Part shown: positions 46,112 to 55,429 of the stretch, piece after piece
Layout of the letters: each line of letters begins with the position of its first letter
How positions within the stretch are numbered: position 1 is the stretch's first letter
Source: Myxococcales bacterium
GTDB lineage: Bacteria > Myxococcota_A > Polyangia > Polyangiales > Polyangiaceae
NCBI GenBank assembly: GCA_947473045.1
Contig: CANJCO010000004.1
Location: 1 to 64,000 of the forward strand
Length of the DNA: 64,000 nucleotides
Reading direction: 5' to 3'
Translations under genes and position numbers: made by a program
Notes under the pieces: generated by a model
What the model saw: the letters and a program-made list of their open reading frames with translations, nothing else
The model's database searches: none
What the model was told of the DNA's origin: nothing

Positions 46112-46630
46112 ATGCAAGCCCGTCAGGACGCTGACCGCGTCATGGTCGACCCGGTCGCGCCAGGACAGGAGCGGGTCGCGCAGCTCGCCCGCGTGCCGTT
46201 CTTCGAGGGGCTCACCCCCGAAGCGCTCGCCCTCATCGCGCAGGTGACGACGCTCGAGGCGCACGCGCTGGGAACGCGCATTTTCCAGTTCGGCGATCCC
46301 GGCGACAAGCTCTTCATCATCGTCGAGGGCAAGGTCCGCATTTCTCGCGAAGTGTCGGGGCTTGGCGAAGAGGCGCTGGCGGTGCTCGGGCCCGGCGAGG
46401 TGTTCGGAGAGATGTCGCTGCTCGACGAAGCTCCGCGCTCGGCCGACGCGCGGGCTCACGAGCGCTGTCGCCTGCTCGTCATCAGCAAAGACTCGTTTGA
46501 CGATCTGCTTTTCCTGCACAAGGCGCTCGCCTACGAGGTCCTGTGGGCGTGCGTGCGCATGCTCGCTTCGCGGCTGCGCGAGACCAACGACAAGCTCACG
46601 TTTCTGTCGACCAGCGGCAAGTTCGGCTGA
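46112..46630 (+). CDS. Stand-alone cyclic-nucleotide-binding domain protein
   Basis: This protein of about 172 residues has a single cNMP-binding fold at about 20-150. The phosphate-binding cassette FGEMSLLDEAPRSADARA includes the Glu and Arg needed for cAMP/cGMP binding. There is no helix-turn-helix, so it is not a Crp repressor; it could relay a nucleotide signal through protein contacts. The start is uncertain: ATGs at 46112 and 46142 and a TTG at 46109 are in frame. It follows trxB by 18 bp. Confidence 0.82.
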   Translation: MQARQDADRVMVDPVAPGQERVAQLARVPFFEGLTPEALALIAQVTTLEAHALGTRIFQFGDPGDKLFIIVEGKVRISREVSGLGEEALAVLGPGEVFGEMSLLDEAPRSADARAHERCRLLVISKDSFDDLLFLHKALAYEVLWACVRMLASRLRETNDKLTFLSTSGKFG

Positions 46631-46738
46631 CGCGATCAGCGCTGAACCCCAGCGCACGTAGCGCGTGCGCAGGCGCGCGCGTGAAGGGCCTTCTTTTTGG
46701 CGTCCGGGCGCGGCTCGCCCGCGATCGGGGCCGCAAAG

Positions 46739-46767
46739 TTGACGCCTAAGCGCGCGTTCAGTAACTT
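46739..46767 (+). promoter_or_regulatory. lexA promoter (TTGACG-N17-TAACTT)
   Basis: A -35 TTGACG at 46739-46744 and -10 TAACTT at 46762-46767 are separated by exactly 17 bp. The expected start site (about 46774-46776) falls at or just before the lexA ATG at 46777, and no Shine-Dalgarno is seen, so the message may be leaderless. Confidence 0.65.
46746..46762 (+). promoter_or_regulatory. LexA box
   Basis: CTAAGCGCGCGTTCAGT matches the Myxococcus LexA consensus (from memory, CTRHAMRYBYGTTCAGS) at 15 of 17 positions. It fills the spacer of the lexA promoter, so bound LexA would block RNA polymerase: classical autorepression. Confidence 0.75.
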
Positions 46768-46776
46768 GGTTCGACT

Positions 46777-47436
46777 ATGGAAGGTTTAACCGAGCGGCAG
46801 CAGATGGTCCTCGACTACATCCGCGAATCGATCAACGCCCGCGGGTACCCTCCGACGTTGCGTGAAATCGGCGCGCGAATGGGCATTCGATCGACCAACG
46901 GCGTCAACGATCACCTTCGCGCCCTCGAGCGCAAAGGCTACCTCACGCGCGAAGACATGAAGAGCCGCGCGCTGCGTCCGACGGGGCTGCAGTTGCCCCT
47001 TCCCGGCACCGACGCCGACTCGTCCGCTCCCGCGAACGACGACGATCTCGTCGAGGTGCAGATCCTGGGTCGCGTCGCTGCGGGCCTGCCGCTTCTCGCC
47101 GAAGAGCACGTCATCGACACGGTTCGAATCGATCGCGGTCTGCTCAAGGGCGGGCGAGAAGTCTTCGGACTGCGCGTGCACGGCGACTCGATGATCGAGG
47201 CTGGCATCCTCAACGGCGACTACATCTTCGTTCGCAGGCAGCTCACCGCGCAAAAGGGCGACATCGTGGTCGCGCTCATCGGCGACGAGGCCACGGTGAA
47301 ATACTACTTCCCCGAAAAAGATCACGTTCGCTTCGTGCCGGCAAACAAGACGATGGCCCCCATCTACGTGCGCGCCATGGACTTCAAAGCCACCATGCTC
47401 CTCGGCGTCGTCATCGGGCTGTACCGCAAGATCTGA
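46777..47436 (+). CDS. lexA: SOS-response repressor LexA
   Basis: This 219-residue repressor has an N-terminal winged helix ([45 protein letters not shown]) and a C-terminal S24 peptidase domain. The self-cleavage site is Ala102-Gly103 (RVAAGLPLL), with catalytic Ser138 (HGDSMIEAG) and Lys175 (ATVKYY). The linker is a little acidic and Asp-rich. Upstream is a promoter with an overlapping LexA box and possibly no leader. It represses DNA-damage genes until RecA triggers cleavage. Confidence 0.97.
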   Translation: MEGLTERQQMVLDYIRESINARGYPPTLREIGARMGIRSTNGVNDHLRALERKGYLTREDMKSRALRPTGLQLPLPGTDADSSAPANDDDLVEVQILGRVAAGLPLLAEEHVIDTVRIDRGLLKGGREVFGLRVHGDSMIEAGILNGDYIFVRRQLTAQKGDIVVALIGDEATVKYYFPEKDHVRFVPANKTMAPIYVRAMDFKATMLLGVVIGLYRKI

Positions 47437-47501
47437 GCGCGCCCCGGCGTGCTTGGTCGTTGACCACGGCCTTTCGAGGTTGTTACCGTCTCCCGAACTT
47501 C

Positions 47502-47813
47502 ATGGTCAAACGCATCGCGCTCGTCTTGCTCATGCTCGGATGCGTGCCCGCCCTGACCGGCTGCGGCGGCGTCTACTACGCGGTCAATGCGAGCGGCGCT
47601 GCCTCGCGGCTTGAAGAGGCGAAGGCGGTCGGCGCCGAGCAGCTCGCACCCTACGAATACTACTACGCCAAGGCGCACCTCGAGCGCGCGCAGACCGAGG
47701 CCTCCGAGGCCAGCTACTCCGATGCGGCGAGCTTCGCCGAGACGGCCGAAGAGTACGCCACGAAAGCGATTGAGCTCGCGAAGTCGGCGCGCCGGGCCTC
47801 GGGACGCGAGTGA
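47502..47813 (+). CDS. DUF4398-domain lipoprotein
   Basis: This 103-residue protein has a signal with lipobox-like PALTGC. The mature part is an alpha-helical DUF4398 domain (AEQLAPYEYYYAKAHLERAQTEASEASYSDAASFAETAEEYATKA-type pattern, helix pairs rich in Tyr and Ala). DUF4398 proteins often precede OmpA-type genes, as here. The ATG at 47502 is chosen for the signal peptide; an upstream ATG at 47460 is less likely. It precedes the OmpA gene by one base. Confidence 0.85.
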   Translation: MVKRIALVLLMLGCVPALTGCGGVYYAVNASGAASRLEEAKAVGAEQLAPYEYYYAKAHLERAQTEASEASYSDAASFAETAEEYATKAIELAKSARRASGRE

Positions 47814-47814
47814 G

Positions 47815-48966
<1,152 letters not shown>

Positions 48967-49180
48967 TGCGCGCGAATCCATTTCGCGTCTGAGCGCGCAA
49001 CGGTTGGCGTTATGGGCGCAATTGGTGGTAGCGTTCGCATCGTTTATCGCTTTCGTTCGCTCAACATCGTTTTCGGGCGGCGCGCTTCGGCGGCCATGGG
49101 GCTTTGTTGAAGCCGAATTGAATCCTGGCTCCGGCTCGCTCCATCGGTGCGCTCCTGAGTCCTGCAAGGGAGATCTCGAC

Positions 49181-51028
49181 GTGGCTACCTCTTCTCACTC
49201 GGTCATTCGCAAGTTCGGCGCGGCGCTGCTCATCGGCGCAACGCTCTTCTCGGGCGGCGCTGCTCTCGCGCAAGAATCGAAGGCGAAGGACCTTCAGAAG
49301 AAGGCCATGGAAGACGACTACGTCTCGGCCGAATACGACGCCGCGAAGACGAAGCTCACCGAAGCCGTCAAGGCTTGCAGCGGGTGCTCGACGAAGACGA
49401 AGGCGTCGCTTCAGCGCGATCTCGGCATCGTCTACCTCGGCCTGAACAACAAGGCGAAGGGCACGGCGGCCTTCACCGAGGCGCTCAAGCTCGACCCGAG
49501 CATCACCATCGGCAAAGACTTCAAGACCAAAGAGATCGACGCGGCGTTCGCGGACGCGAAGAAGGCGGCGGCAGCGGCCAGCGGCGAATCGGGCGGCGAA
49601 TCGGGCGGCGAATCGGGCGGCGACGGCGAGCCCGCGGTCGCTCCCCCGAAGCCTGCGGGCGGCGGCACCAAGCCGGCAGGCGGCGGCGGAACTCCGGCGA
49701 AGGCCGGCGCGCCGGCAGTCAACGACTTCGCGCATACGCCCGTGGTGGAGCAGGTCGTCAAGACGCCTGTTCCTGTATTTGTAGAATACACGGGAAGCAA
49801 CACGGTCAAGCGCGTCGTCCTCCGCTACAAGGGCTTCGGCATGACCGAGTTCGCCTCGGTCGACATGACGAAAATGAAGGAAGCCGGCTACGGCGCCGTG
49901 GCCAAGTGCACCGACGTGCAGCAGGGCGACTTCAAGTATTTCGTGCAGGGCTTCGACGATCAGGGCGACGTCATCGCGTCGGCCGGCTCGCGCAAGAGTC
50001 CCTTCGTCGTGAAGATTGCAGCGACCGCCGACGACCTCGCGGCCGAGCCTCCGCACCTTCCTGGCAAGCCTGCCGACAAGCAGTGCCGGGACGCCTGCCC
50101 CGAGGGCCCTGCGGGCGCCGAGTGCCGCGGCGAAGACACGTCGAGCGCGGGCGGCGGCGGCGACAAATCCGAAGGCGACGATTGCTCCGAAAACAACGAG
50201 TGCAAGAGCAGCTCGTGCAAAGACAGCAAATGCGCCGCGTCGCTCAAGGACGAAGGCAGCGCGTGCGACGCCGACAAGGAGTGCAGCACCGGTCGCTGCG
50301 CCGAAGGCAAGTGCGGCGCCGCAGCGCCCCGCGTACCGCGCATCTGGATCGGCGCGGGCGCGGGCGTTGACTTCACGTTCATCAACGGCGCGACCGACGT
50401 CTGCTTGCTCAACGCGAGCGGCGCACCGGTCAACGATCAGGGCTACTGGTGCACCACGACGGCGGGCAACGACTACCCGACCACGTCGGCGAACTTCAAC
50501 CCGGGCAAAGGCGGCGCGGTCAACGGCGGAGGCGCGCTTGGCAACATTCGTCTGCTCGCCAGCTTCGACTACGCAGCCTCCACCAACGTCCTCGTTGGCG
50601 CGCGCGTCGGCGTTGTGCTCAACCGCTACAGCGGCACCTTCGGCAGCACCTTCCCGATGATTCACGCCGAGGCGCGTGTTCACTACGTGTTCGGCGAAAA
50701 CGCGATCTTCGGCGCAAAAGCCTTCGCGCCCTACATTATGGGCGGCGTCGGCGTCAGCCAGTACGACGCCTCGGTGCAAGTTCCGGTGACCGCGCTCAAA
50801 GACAGCCAGCCCTCGTCCGACCCGCAGACGAAGGCGGGCCAGCAGCTCGTCAACGCGAGCGCAGTCGGCGGCCCGGGGTTCGTCTCGGTCGGCGGCGGCG
50901 TGCGCATCCAGTTGGGCTCGCCCAAGTCGGCGCTCATGCTCACTCCGCTCAAGCTGGTCGCTGCGCTTCCTGGCGGCGGCACTGCCGTGAGCCTCGAGCC
51001 CGAAGTCGCCGTTCAGTTCGGCTTCTGA
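49181..51028 (+). CDS. Large exported outer-membrane-type protein with TPR and Cys-rich parts
   Basis: This is a 615-residue protein from a GTG at 49181, with AAGGGAG at 49166-49172 as Shine-Dalgarno. Signal peptide cut near ALA-QE; TPR-like helices to about 140; a Gly/Pro/Ala-rich linker; a beta domain (VVEQVVKTPVPVFVEYTG) and Cys-rich repeats (DDCSENNECKSSSCKDSKC). A C-terminal barrel-like region ends in Phe (VAVQFGF), as outer membrane proteins do. The upstream in-frame region to 49004 has no signal sequence. Function unknown. The 214-bp gap before it holds no gene and probably its promoter. Confidence 0.75.
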   Translation: MATSSHSVIRKFGAALLIGATLFSGGAALAQESKAKDLQKKAMEDDYVSAEYDAAKTKLTEAVKACSGCSTKTKASLQRDLGIVYLGLNNKAKGTAAFTEALKLDPSITIGKDFKTKEIDAAFADAKKAAAAASGESGGESGGESGGDGEPAVAPPKPAGGGTKPAGGGGTPAKAGAPAVNDFAHTPVVEQVVKTPVPVFVEYTGSNTVKRVVLRYKGFGMTEFASVDMTKMKEAGYGAVAKCTDVQQGDFKYFVQGFDDQGDVIASAGSRKSPFVVKIAATADDLAAEPPHLPGKPADKQCRDACPEGPAGAECRGEDTSSAGGGGDKSEGDDCSENNECKSSSCKDSKCAASLKDEGSACDADKECSTGRCAEGKCGAAAPRVPRIWIGAGAGVDFTFINGATDVCLLNASGAPVNDQGYWCTTTAGNDYPTTSANFNPGKGGAVNGGGALGNIRLLASFDYAASTNVLVGARVGVVLNRYSGTFGSTFPMIHAEARVHYVFGENAIFGAKAFAPYIMGGVGVSQYDASVQVPVTALKDSQPSSDPQTKAGQQLVNASAVGGPGFVSVGGGVRIQLGSPKSALMLTPLKLVAALPGGGTAVSLEPEVAVQFGF

Positions 51029-51052
51029 TCCACCCGCGCAGGTAGCGCAGCG

Positions 51053-51088
51053 AACGCCTCGGGTCTCGGCCCGGGGCGTTTTGCTTTT
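51053..51088 (+). terminator. Intrinsic terminator after the outer-membrane-type protein
   Basis: AACGCCTCGGG pairs with CCCGGGGCGTT (11 bp including one G-U) around a 6-nt loop TCTCGG, followed by TTGCTTTT at 51081-51088. A T-rich tail on only one side suggests + strand use. Confidence 0.8.
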
Positions 51089-51104
51089 GGGGCGCGCTGC
51101 GCGC

Positions 51105-52517
51105 TCAGCTGATGACGTGCACGCGAATCGAGTTGGTGCTGCCCGAGACGCCGATGGGCGCACCGAACACGATGACGACCCGCTCTCCCGGGGAGGCGAG
51201 GCCGGCGGACATGAGGTCGCCGGAGCACCAGTCGACCAGCGCGTCAGTGTTGTGAATCGAAGGCATCTCCCGCGGGACGACGCCCCAAAGCAGCGCCATG
51301 CGCCTGCGCGTCTTGGCGTTGGGCGAAAACGCGATGATGGGCACGTGCGGCCGCGCGAGGCTCACGCTCGTAGCGCTGCCGCCCGTCTCGGTGAACGAAA
51401 CAATGTATCTTGCACCGATTTCGCGTGCCGTGTTGCACGCGCCCCGCGCGATGGCCTCGGTGATCGTGGTCGCCCGCGTGGCGTAGGGTGGTGCCTGCTC
51501 GAAAAACGGGCTCTTCTCGGCTTCGAGACAGATGCGGCTCATCATCTGCGCGGCGATGGTCGGGTAGTCTCCGTTGGCAGTCTCGCCGCTGAGCATCACG
51601 GCGTCTGCGCCTGAGTACACGGCGTTCGCGACGTCGCTCGCCTCGGCGCGCGAGGGCCTCGGGTTCTTCGTCATCGACTGGAGCATTTCGGTGGCCACGA
51701 TCACCGGCCGCCGAACGCGTCGCGCTACCGAGAGCATTTGCCGCTGGATGATCGGCACCCGCTCGGGAGGGAACTCCACGCCCAGATCGCCCCGCGCGAC
51801 CATGGCCCCGTCGCAGGCGGCGAGCACGCTCTCGAGGTTGTCGACTGCGTCGGGCGTCTCGACCTTCGCGATGATGGGCGTGTCGGCGCCCCACGCCTGC
51901 ACGATGTCGCGCACGAGGCGCATGTCTTCGGCGCGCCGCACGAACGACAGCGCGATGTAGTCGACGCCGAGCGAGAGGCCGAAGAGCAAGTCGGCCTTGT
52001 CTTTTTCAGTGAGCGCGCCGCCGCGCATGGTGCGGCTGGGAAGGTGCACGCCGATGCGGCTGCGCATGCCGCCGCCCTGCTCGACGCGAACCAGCACGCG
52101 CTGCCCGTCGATGCCCGTCACGTCGAGCGAGATCCGACCGTCGTCGAAGAGAATTTTGTCGCCCACGCGCACGTCTTCGGCGAGGCCGTCGTAGGTGATC
52201 GCGATGGTGCGCTCGTCCGGGTTTTCCTTGCCTTCAACGAGCACGGCGTCGACGCCCGAAGGCAGCTCGTAGGTCTGTTTCACGGTGCCGGTGCGAATCT
52301 TCGGGCCGCAGAGATCCATCAGCGCCGCGACCGATTTCTTCTTCTCGTCGCTGACCTTTCGCAGCCGCTGAAACCTCGCCGCGTGCTCTTCGTGAGAGCC
52401 GTGCGAGAAGTTGAACCGCGCTACGTCCATGCCGGCGTCGATGAGCGCCGCGAGGCCCTCCTCGGAGTCGCAAGCAGGGCCCAACGTACACACAAGCTTG
52501 GTATGCCGAATCGCCAC
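51105..52517 (-). CDS. pyk: Pyruvate kinase
   Basis: This 470-residue enzyme makes pyruvate and ATP from phosphoenolpyruvate and ADP. VCTLGPACDSEEGL, MDVARFNFSHGSHEEH, DLCGPKIRTG and the active-site MVARGDLGVE are present, along with IVATEMLQSM and the C-terminal allosteric domain ending near residue 470. Start and length are standard. It is divergent from lysA with a 59-bp intergenic region. Confidence 0.96.
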   Translation of the reverse strand: MAIRHTKLVCTLGPACDSEEGLAALIDAGMDVARFNFSHGSHEEHAARFQRLRKVSDEKKKSVAALMDLCGPKIRTGTVKQTYELPSGVDAVLVEGKENPDERTIAITYDGLAEDVRVGDKILFDDGRISLDVTGIDGQRVLVRVEQGGGMRSRIGVHLPSRTMRGGALTEKDKADLLFGLSLGVDYIALSFVRRAEDMRLVRDIVQAWGADTPIIAKVETPDAVDNLESVLAACDGAMVARGDLGVEFPPERVPIIQRQMLSVARRVRRPVIVATEMLQSMTKNPRPSRAEASDVANAVYSGADAVMLSGETANGDYPTIAAQMMSRICLEAEKSPFFEQAPPYATRATTITEAIARGACNTAREIGARYIVSFTETGGSATSVSLARPHVPIIAFSPNAKTRRRMALLWGVVPREMPSIHNTDALVDWCSGDLMSAGLASPGERVVIVFGAPIGVSGSTNSIRVHVIS

Positions 52518-52576
52518 GGGGTGAGCATGCCAAAATCCGCGCGCCTTGGGGTGTCTTTCGCGCTATTTCTGGCGGG

Positions 52577-53833
52577 GTGCCAACGCTTCGTGACGCTGCA
52601 GGAACGCTTACGCTGGGCGGCGTGAGCCTCGTCGACGTGGCTCGCGTCGCTGAAACTCCTTCGTATGTATACGATCTCGACGCGATGGCCGCGGAGGCTC
52701 GCGAGCTGCGCGAAGCCTTCGGATCGCAGCGCCATCGCGTCTGCTTCGCCGTGAAGGCGAACTCCGCGGGTGCAGTGCTGCGCGCGCTCGCGGGGCAGGG
52801 GTGCGGCGCCGACGTGGTGTCAGGGGCCGAGCTCGTGCTCGCCCGTGCGTGCGGCGTGCCGAGCGACGCGATCGTGTTCAGCGGCGTCGCCAAGCTGGGT
52901 AGGGAGATCGATTTCGCGATCGCAGAGGGCGTGACGATCCAGGTTGAGAGCGTTGAAGAAATTGGCCGCATCGCTGAACGGGCGAGCGACCTCGGCGCCC
53001 GCGCGCGCATTTCGATCCGCATCAATCCAGCCATCGATTCGGCGGCGCTCGCCACGCACGCCAACATCGCGACCGGGCATGACGAGGCCAAATTCGGCGT
53101 TCTCGTCGCCGACCTGCCCGCCGCGCTCGACGCGGCGTCACGCTCCGATCGCGTGTCGCTGGTGGGGCTCTCGGCGCATATCGGATCGCAGCTCACCGAC
53201 ACGGCGGCCTATGTCGACGCGGCCCGCGCCCTGTTCGCGATCGCGCGCGAAGTTCGGCAGGCGCACCCGCTCTCGTTCGTCGACACCGGCGGCGGCTTCG
53301 GCATCGACTACGGCGCGGGCTGCGGCGCGCGTCCCGCCGATTTCGTGCGGGCAGTCTGCCGCGAGCTTGCGCATCAAGGCCTCGGCGACGTCGCGCTCTA
53401 CGTCGAGCCGGGCCGATCGCTGGTGGCGACCCACGGAGTGCTGCTCACGCGCGTGATTCAGCGCAAAGTCTCGGGTGACCAGCGCTGGCTCATGATCGAC
53501 GCCGGCATGAACGACCTGCTCAGGCCCGCGCTTTATCAGGCGCGCCACCGCGTGGTCCCGGTCGAGACCAGCGGGGCGCCTTGCGCGACCGTTCGCGTAG
53601 TGGGCCCCGTGTGCGAGAGCTCCGACGACTTCGGCGCGCACGACTTGCCAGAGGGCGGATTCTCCCTCGCCGCAGTGCTCGACGCGGGCGCTTACGGCTA
53701 CACCATGGCGAGCCGCTACAACGGACGCGCGCTGCCCGCCGAGGTGTTCATCTCCGGCGGGCGAATTGCGTCGATCACGGCGCGCGAAGACTGGAGCGCA
53801 TGGGCGGGCGACCGCGCGCGCGCCGGGGCGTAA
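52577..53833 (+). CDS. lysA: Diaminopimelate decarboxylase
   Basis: This is a 418-residue PLP enzyme. The PLP Lys lies in CFAVKANSAGAVLRAL, followed by the Gly-rich phosphate site DTGGGFGIDYGAG, EPGRSLVATHGVLL and the conserved CESSDDFG. It decarboxylates meso-diaminopimelate to lysine. A GTG at 52577 starts it. Its stop TAA ends at 53833 and the gcvH stop begins at 53834, so the two convergent genes abut with no gap. Confidence 0.95.
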   Translation: MPTLRDAAGTLTLGGVSLVDVARVAETPSYVYDLDAMAAEARELREAFGSQRHRVCFAVKANSAGAVLRALAGQGCGADVVSGAELVLARACGVPSDAIVFSGVAKLGREIDFAIAEGVTIQVESVEEIGRIAERASDLGARARISIRINPAIDSAALATHANIATGHDEAKFGVLVADLPAALDAASRSDRVSLVGLSAHIGSQLTDTAAYVDAARALFAIAREVRQAHPLSFVDTGGGFGIDYGAGCGARPADFVRAVCRELAHQGLGDVALYVEPGRSLVATHGVLLTRVIQRKVSGDQRWLMIDAGMNDLLRPALYQARHRVVPVETSGAPCATVRVVGPVCESSDDFGAHDLPEGGFSLAAVLDAGAYGYTMASRYNGRALPAEVFISGGRIASITAREDWSAWAGDRARAGA

Positions 53834-54226
53834 TCAGCCGCCCGACGCCTTCACGTGGTCGGCATAGGCCTGCGCGCTCATCAGCTCGGACAGATCGGCT
53901 GTCGTCTCGAGGACCACCATCCAGCCCTTGCCGTAGCAGTCTTCGTTGACGAACTCGGGCTTCGAATCCAGGTCGGTGTTGATCGCTACGAGCTTGCCGT
54001 CGACGGGCGCGAAGAGATCGCTCAGCGTCTTGACGCTCTCGATCGTTCCGAAACCCTTGCCGCTCGTCAGGGTGTCGCCGACCTTCGCGTCGAGGTTGAC
54101 GAGCGTGATGTCACCCAGCTGCTCGACCGCAAAGGCGGTGATGCCGACGGTGACGCGGTTGCCCTCGACCTTCGCCCACTCGTGGTCTTTGGTGTACTGA
54201 AGGGTATCGGGGATGCTGTCGCTCAT
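53834..54226 (-). CDS. gcvH: Glycine cleavage system H protein
   Basis: This 130-residue lipoyl carrier has the lipoylation site Lys66 in GTIESVKTLSD. The lipoyl-domain hammerhead runs from LVNLDAKVGD through the APVDGKLVAIN turn. It shuttles the aminomethyl group between P and T proteins. It follows gcvT by 27 bp in the same operon. gcvP is not next to it in this window. Confidence 0.97.
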   Translation of the reverse strand: MSDSIPDTLQYTKDHEWAKVEGNRVTVGITAFAVEQLGDITLVNLDAKVGDTLTSGKGFGTIESVKTLSDLFAPVDGKLVAINTDLDSKPEFVNEDCYGKGWMVVLETTADLSELMSAQAYADHVKASGG

Positions 54227-54253
54227 CGATGTCTCCTGCTTGGCTTGTTGGCG

Positions 54254-55366
54254 TCACTTGCTGCGTTTGTAGAAGGGCGTCGAAACGACGACGGCCTCGA
54301 TGTTCCTGCCGCGGCAGTCGACGAAGAACTTCGTGCCGACCTCGCAGAGCGCCGTCGGAAGGTAGCCGAGGCCTACGTTCTTTCCGATGGTGGGGCACGG
54401 GCTGCCGCTGGTGGTGATTCCGACTTCGTTGCCCTCGAGATCGCGCAGCGGGTAGCCGTGGCGTGCGATGCCGCGCCCGGTGACCTCGAAGCCAACAAGC
54501 TTGCGCGTCAGCGGGCTGGCCTTGATGTTGATCAGCGCCTGCTTGCCGATGAAGTCGCTCTGCTTCTGGAGCTTGGTCACCCAGCCGAGGCCGGCCTCGA
54601 TCGGGTTGGTCGTTTCATCGATGTCGTTGCCGTAGAGAGAAAGCCGCGCTTCGAGCCGCAGCGTATCACGCGCGCCGAGTCCCGCAGGTTTCACGCCCAG
54701 ATCGCGACCGAGCTCGAGCAGCGCCTCCCACAGCGCGGGCGCGTCGTTCCAGGCGCAGAAAATCTCGACCCCGTCTTCGCCCGTGTACCCGGTGCGCGCG
54801 GCGGTGGTGCGCACGTTGGCGATGACCGCGTCGCGAAAGTGGAAGGGCTTGAGCTCGACCAACTTCGCGGCGTCGGCGCCTGCCCGTGCGAGCACATCGA
54901 ACGCCTTCGGGCCCTGAAGCGCGATGAGCGCCGTGGCGTCGGTGCGGTCGTCGAACTCGCAGTGGTTTTCGGCAGCCTTCGCAAAATGGGCCGATATTTT
55001 GCTGTGATTCGACGCGTTGCAGACGACGAGGAACCGATCGGCGGCCGCGCGGTAAATGATGAGATCGTCGAGAATCGTGCCCGACTCGTTGCACGCGCAC
55101 GTGTAGAGCGCCTGGCCGTCGCCGAGCCTGGAGACGTCGTTCGTGACGAGGTAGTCGATGACCGCCCCGGCGTATTCGCCCCGCAGCTCGAGCTCGCCCA
55201 TGTGCGAGACGTCGAAAAGCCCCGCCGCTGTGCGCACGGCGTTGTGCTCGTCGACAATGCCTGTGTATTGTACAGGCATCTCGAAGCCTGCAAACGGCAC
55301 CAGCCGCGCGCCTGCCTTCTTGTGAGCTTCGTAGAGAGAGGTGCGCCTCATGGTCTCGGTCGTCAT
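54254..55366 (-). CDS. gcvT: Aminomethyltransferase (glycine cleavage T protein)
   Basis: This 370-residue enzyme transfers the methylene group from the H-protein to tetrahydrofolate, releasing ammonia. [18 protein letters not shown], the folate-domain [24 protein letters not shown] and [19 protein letters not shown] are present. An internal ATG at 55351 is the alternative start. A possible -35 TTGACG lies upstream, at 55405-55410 on this strand, but no glycine riboswitch is visible in the 63-bp gap to the IgGFc-like gene. Confidence 0.96.
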   Translation of the reverse strand: MTTETMRRTSLYEAHKKAGARLVPFAGFEMPVQYTGIVDEHNAVRTAAGLFDVSHMGELELRGEYAGAVIDYLVTNDVSRLGDGQALYTCACNESGTILDDLIIYRAAADRFLVVCNASNHSKISAHFAKAAENHCEFDDRTDATALIALQGPKAFDVLARAGADAAKLVELKPFHFRDAVIANVRTTAARTGYTGEDGVEIFCAWNDAPALWEALLELGRDLGVKPAGLGARDTLRLEARLSLYGNDIDETTNPIEAGLGWVTKLQKQSDFIGKQALINIKASPLTRKLVGFEVTGRGIARHGYPLRDLEGNEVGITTSGSPCPTIGKNVGLGYLPTALCEVGTKFFVDCRGRNIEAVVVSTPFYKRSK

Positions 55367-55429
55367 CGGCGCGGGAGGTTAGACTTCTGCGCGCCGTTCG
55401 TCCACGTCAAGCGCGCACGCGTGCCCCAC

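Noticed and set aside
55367-55429. Glycine riboswitch upstream of gcvT
   Set aside because: Only 63 bp lie between the genes, too short for a tandem glycine aptamer, and no aptamer core is seen.
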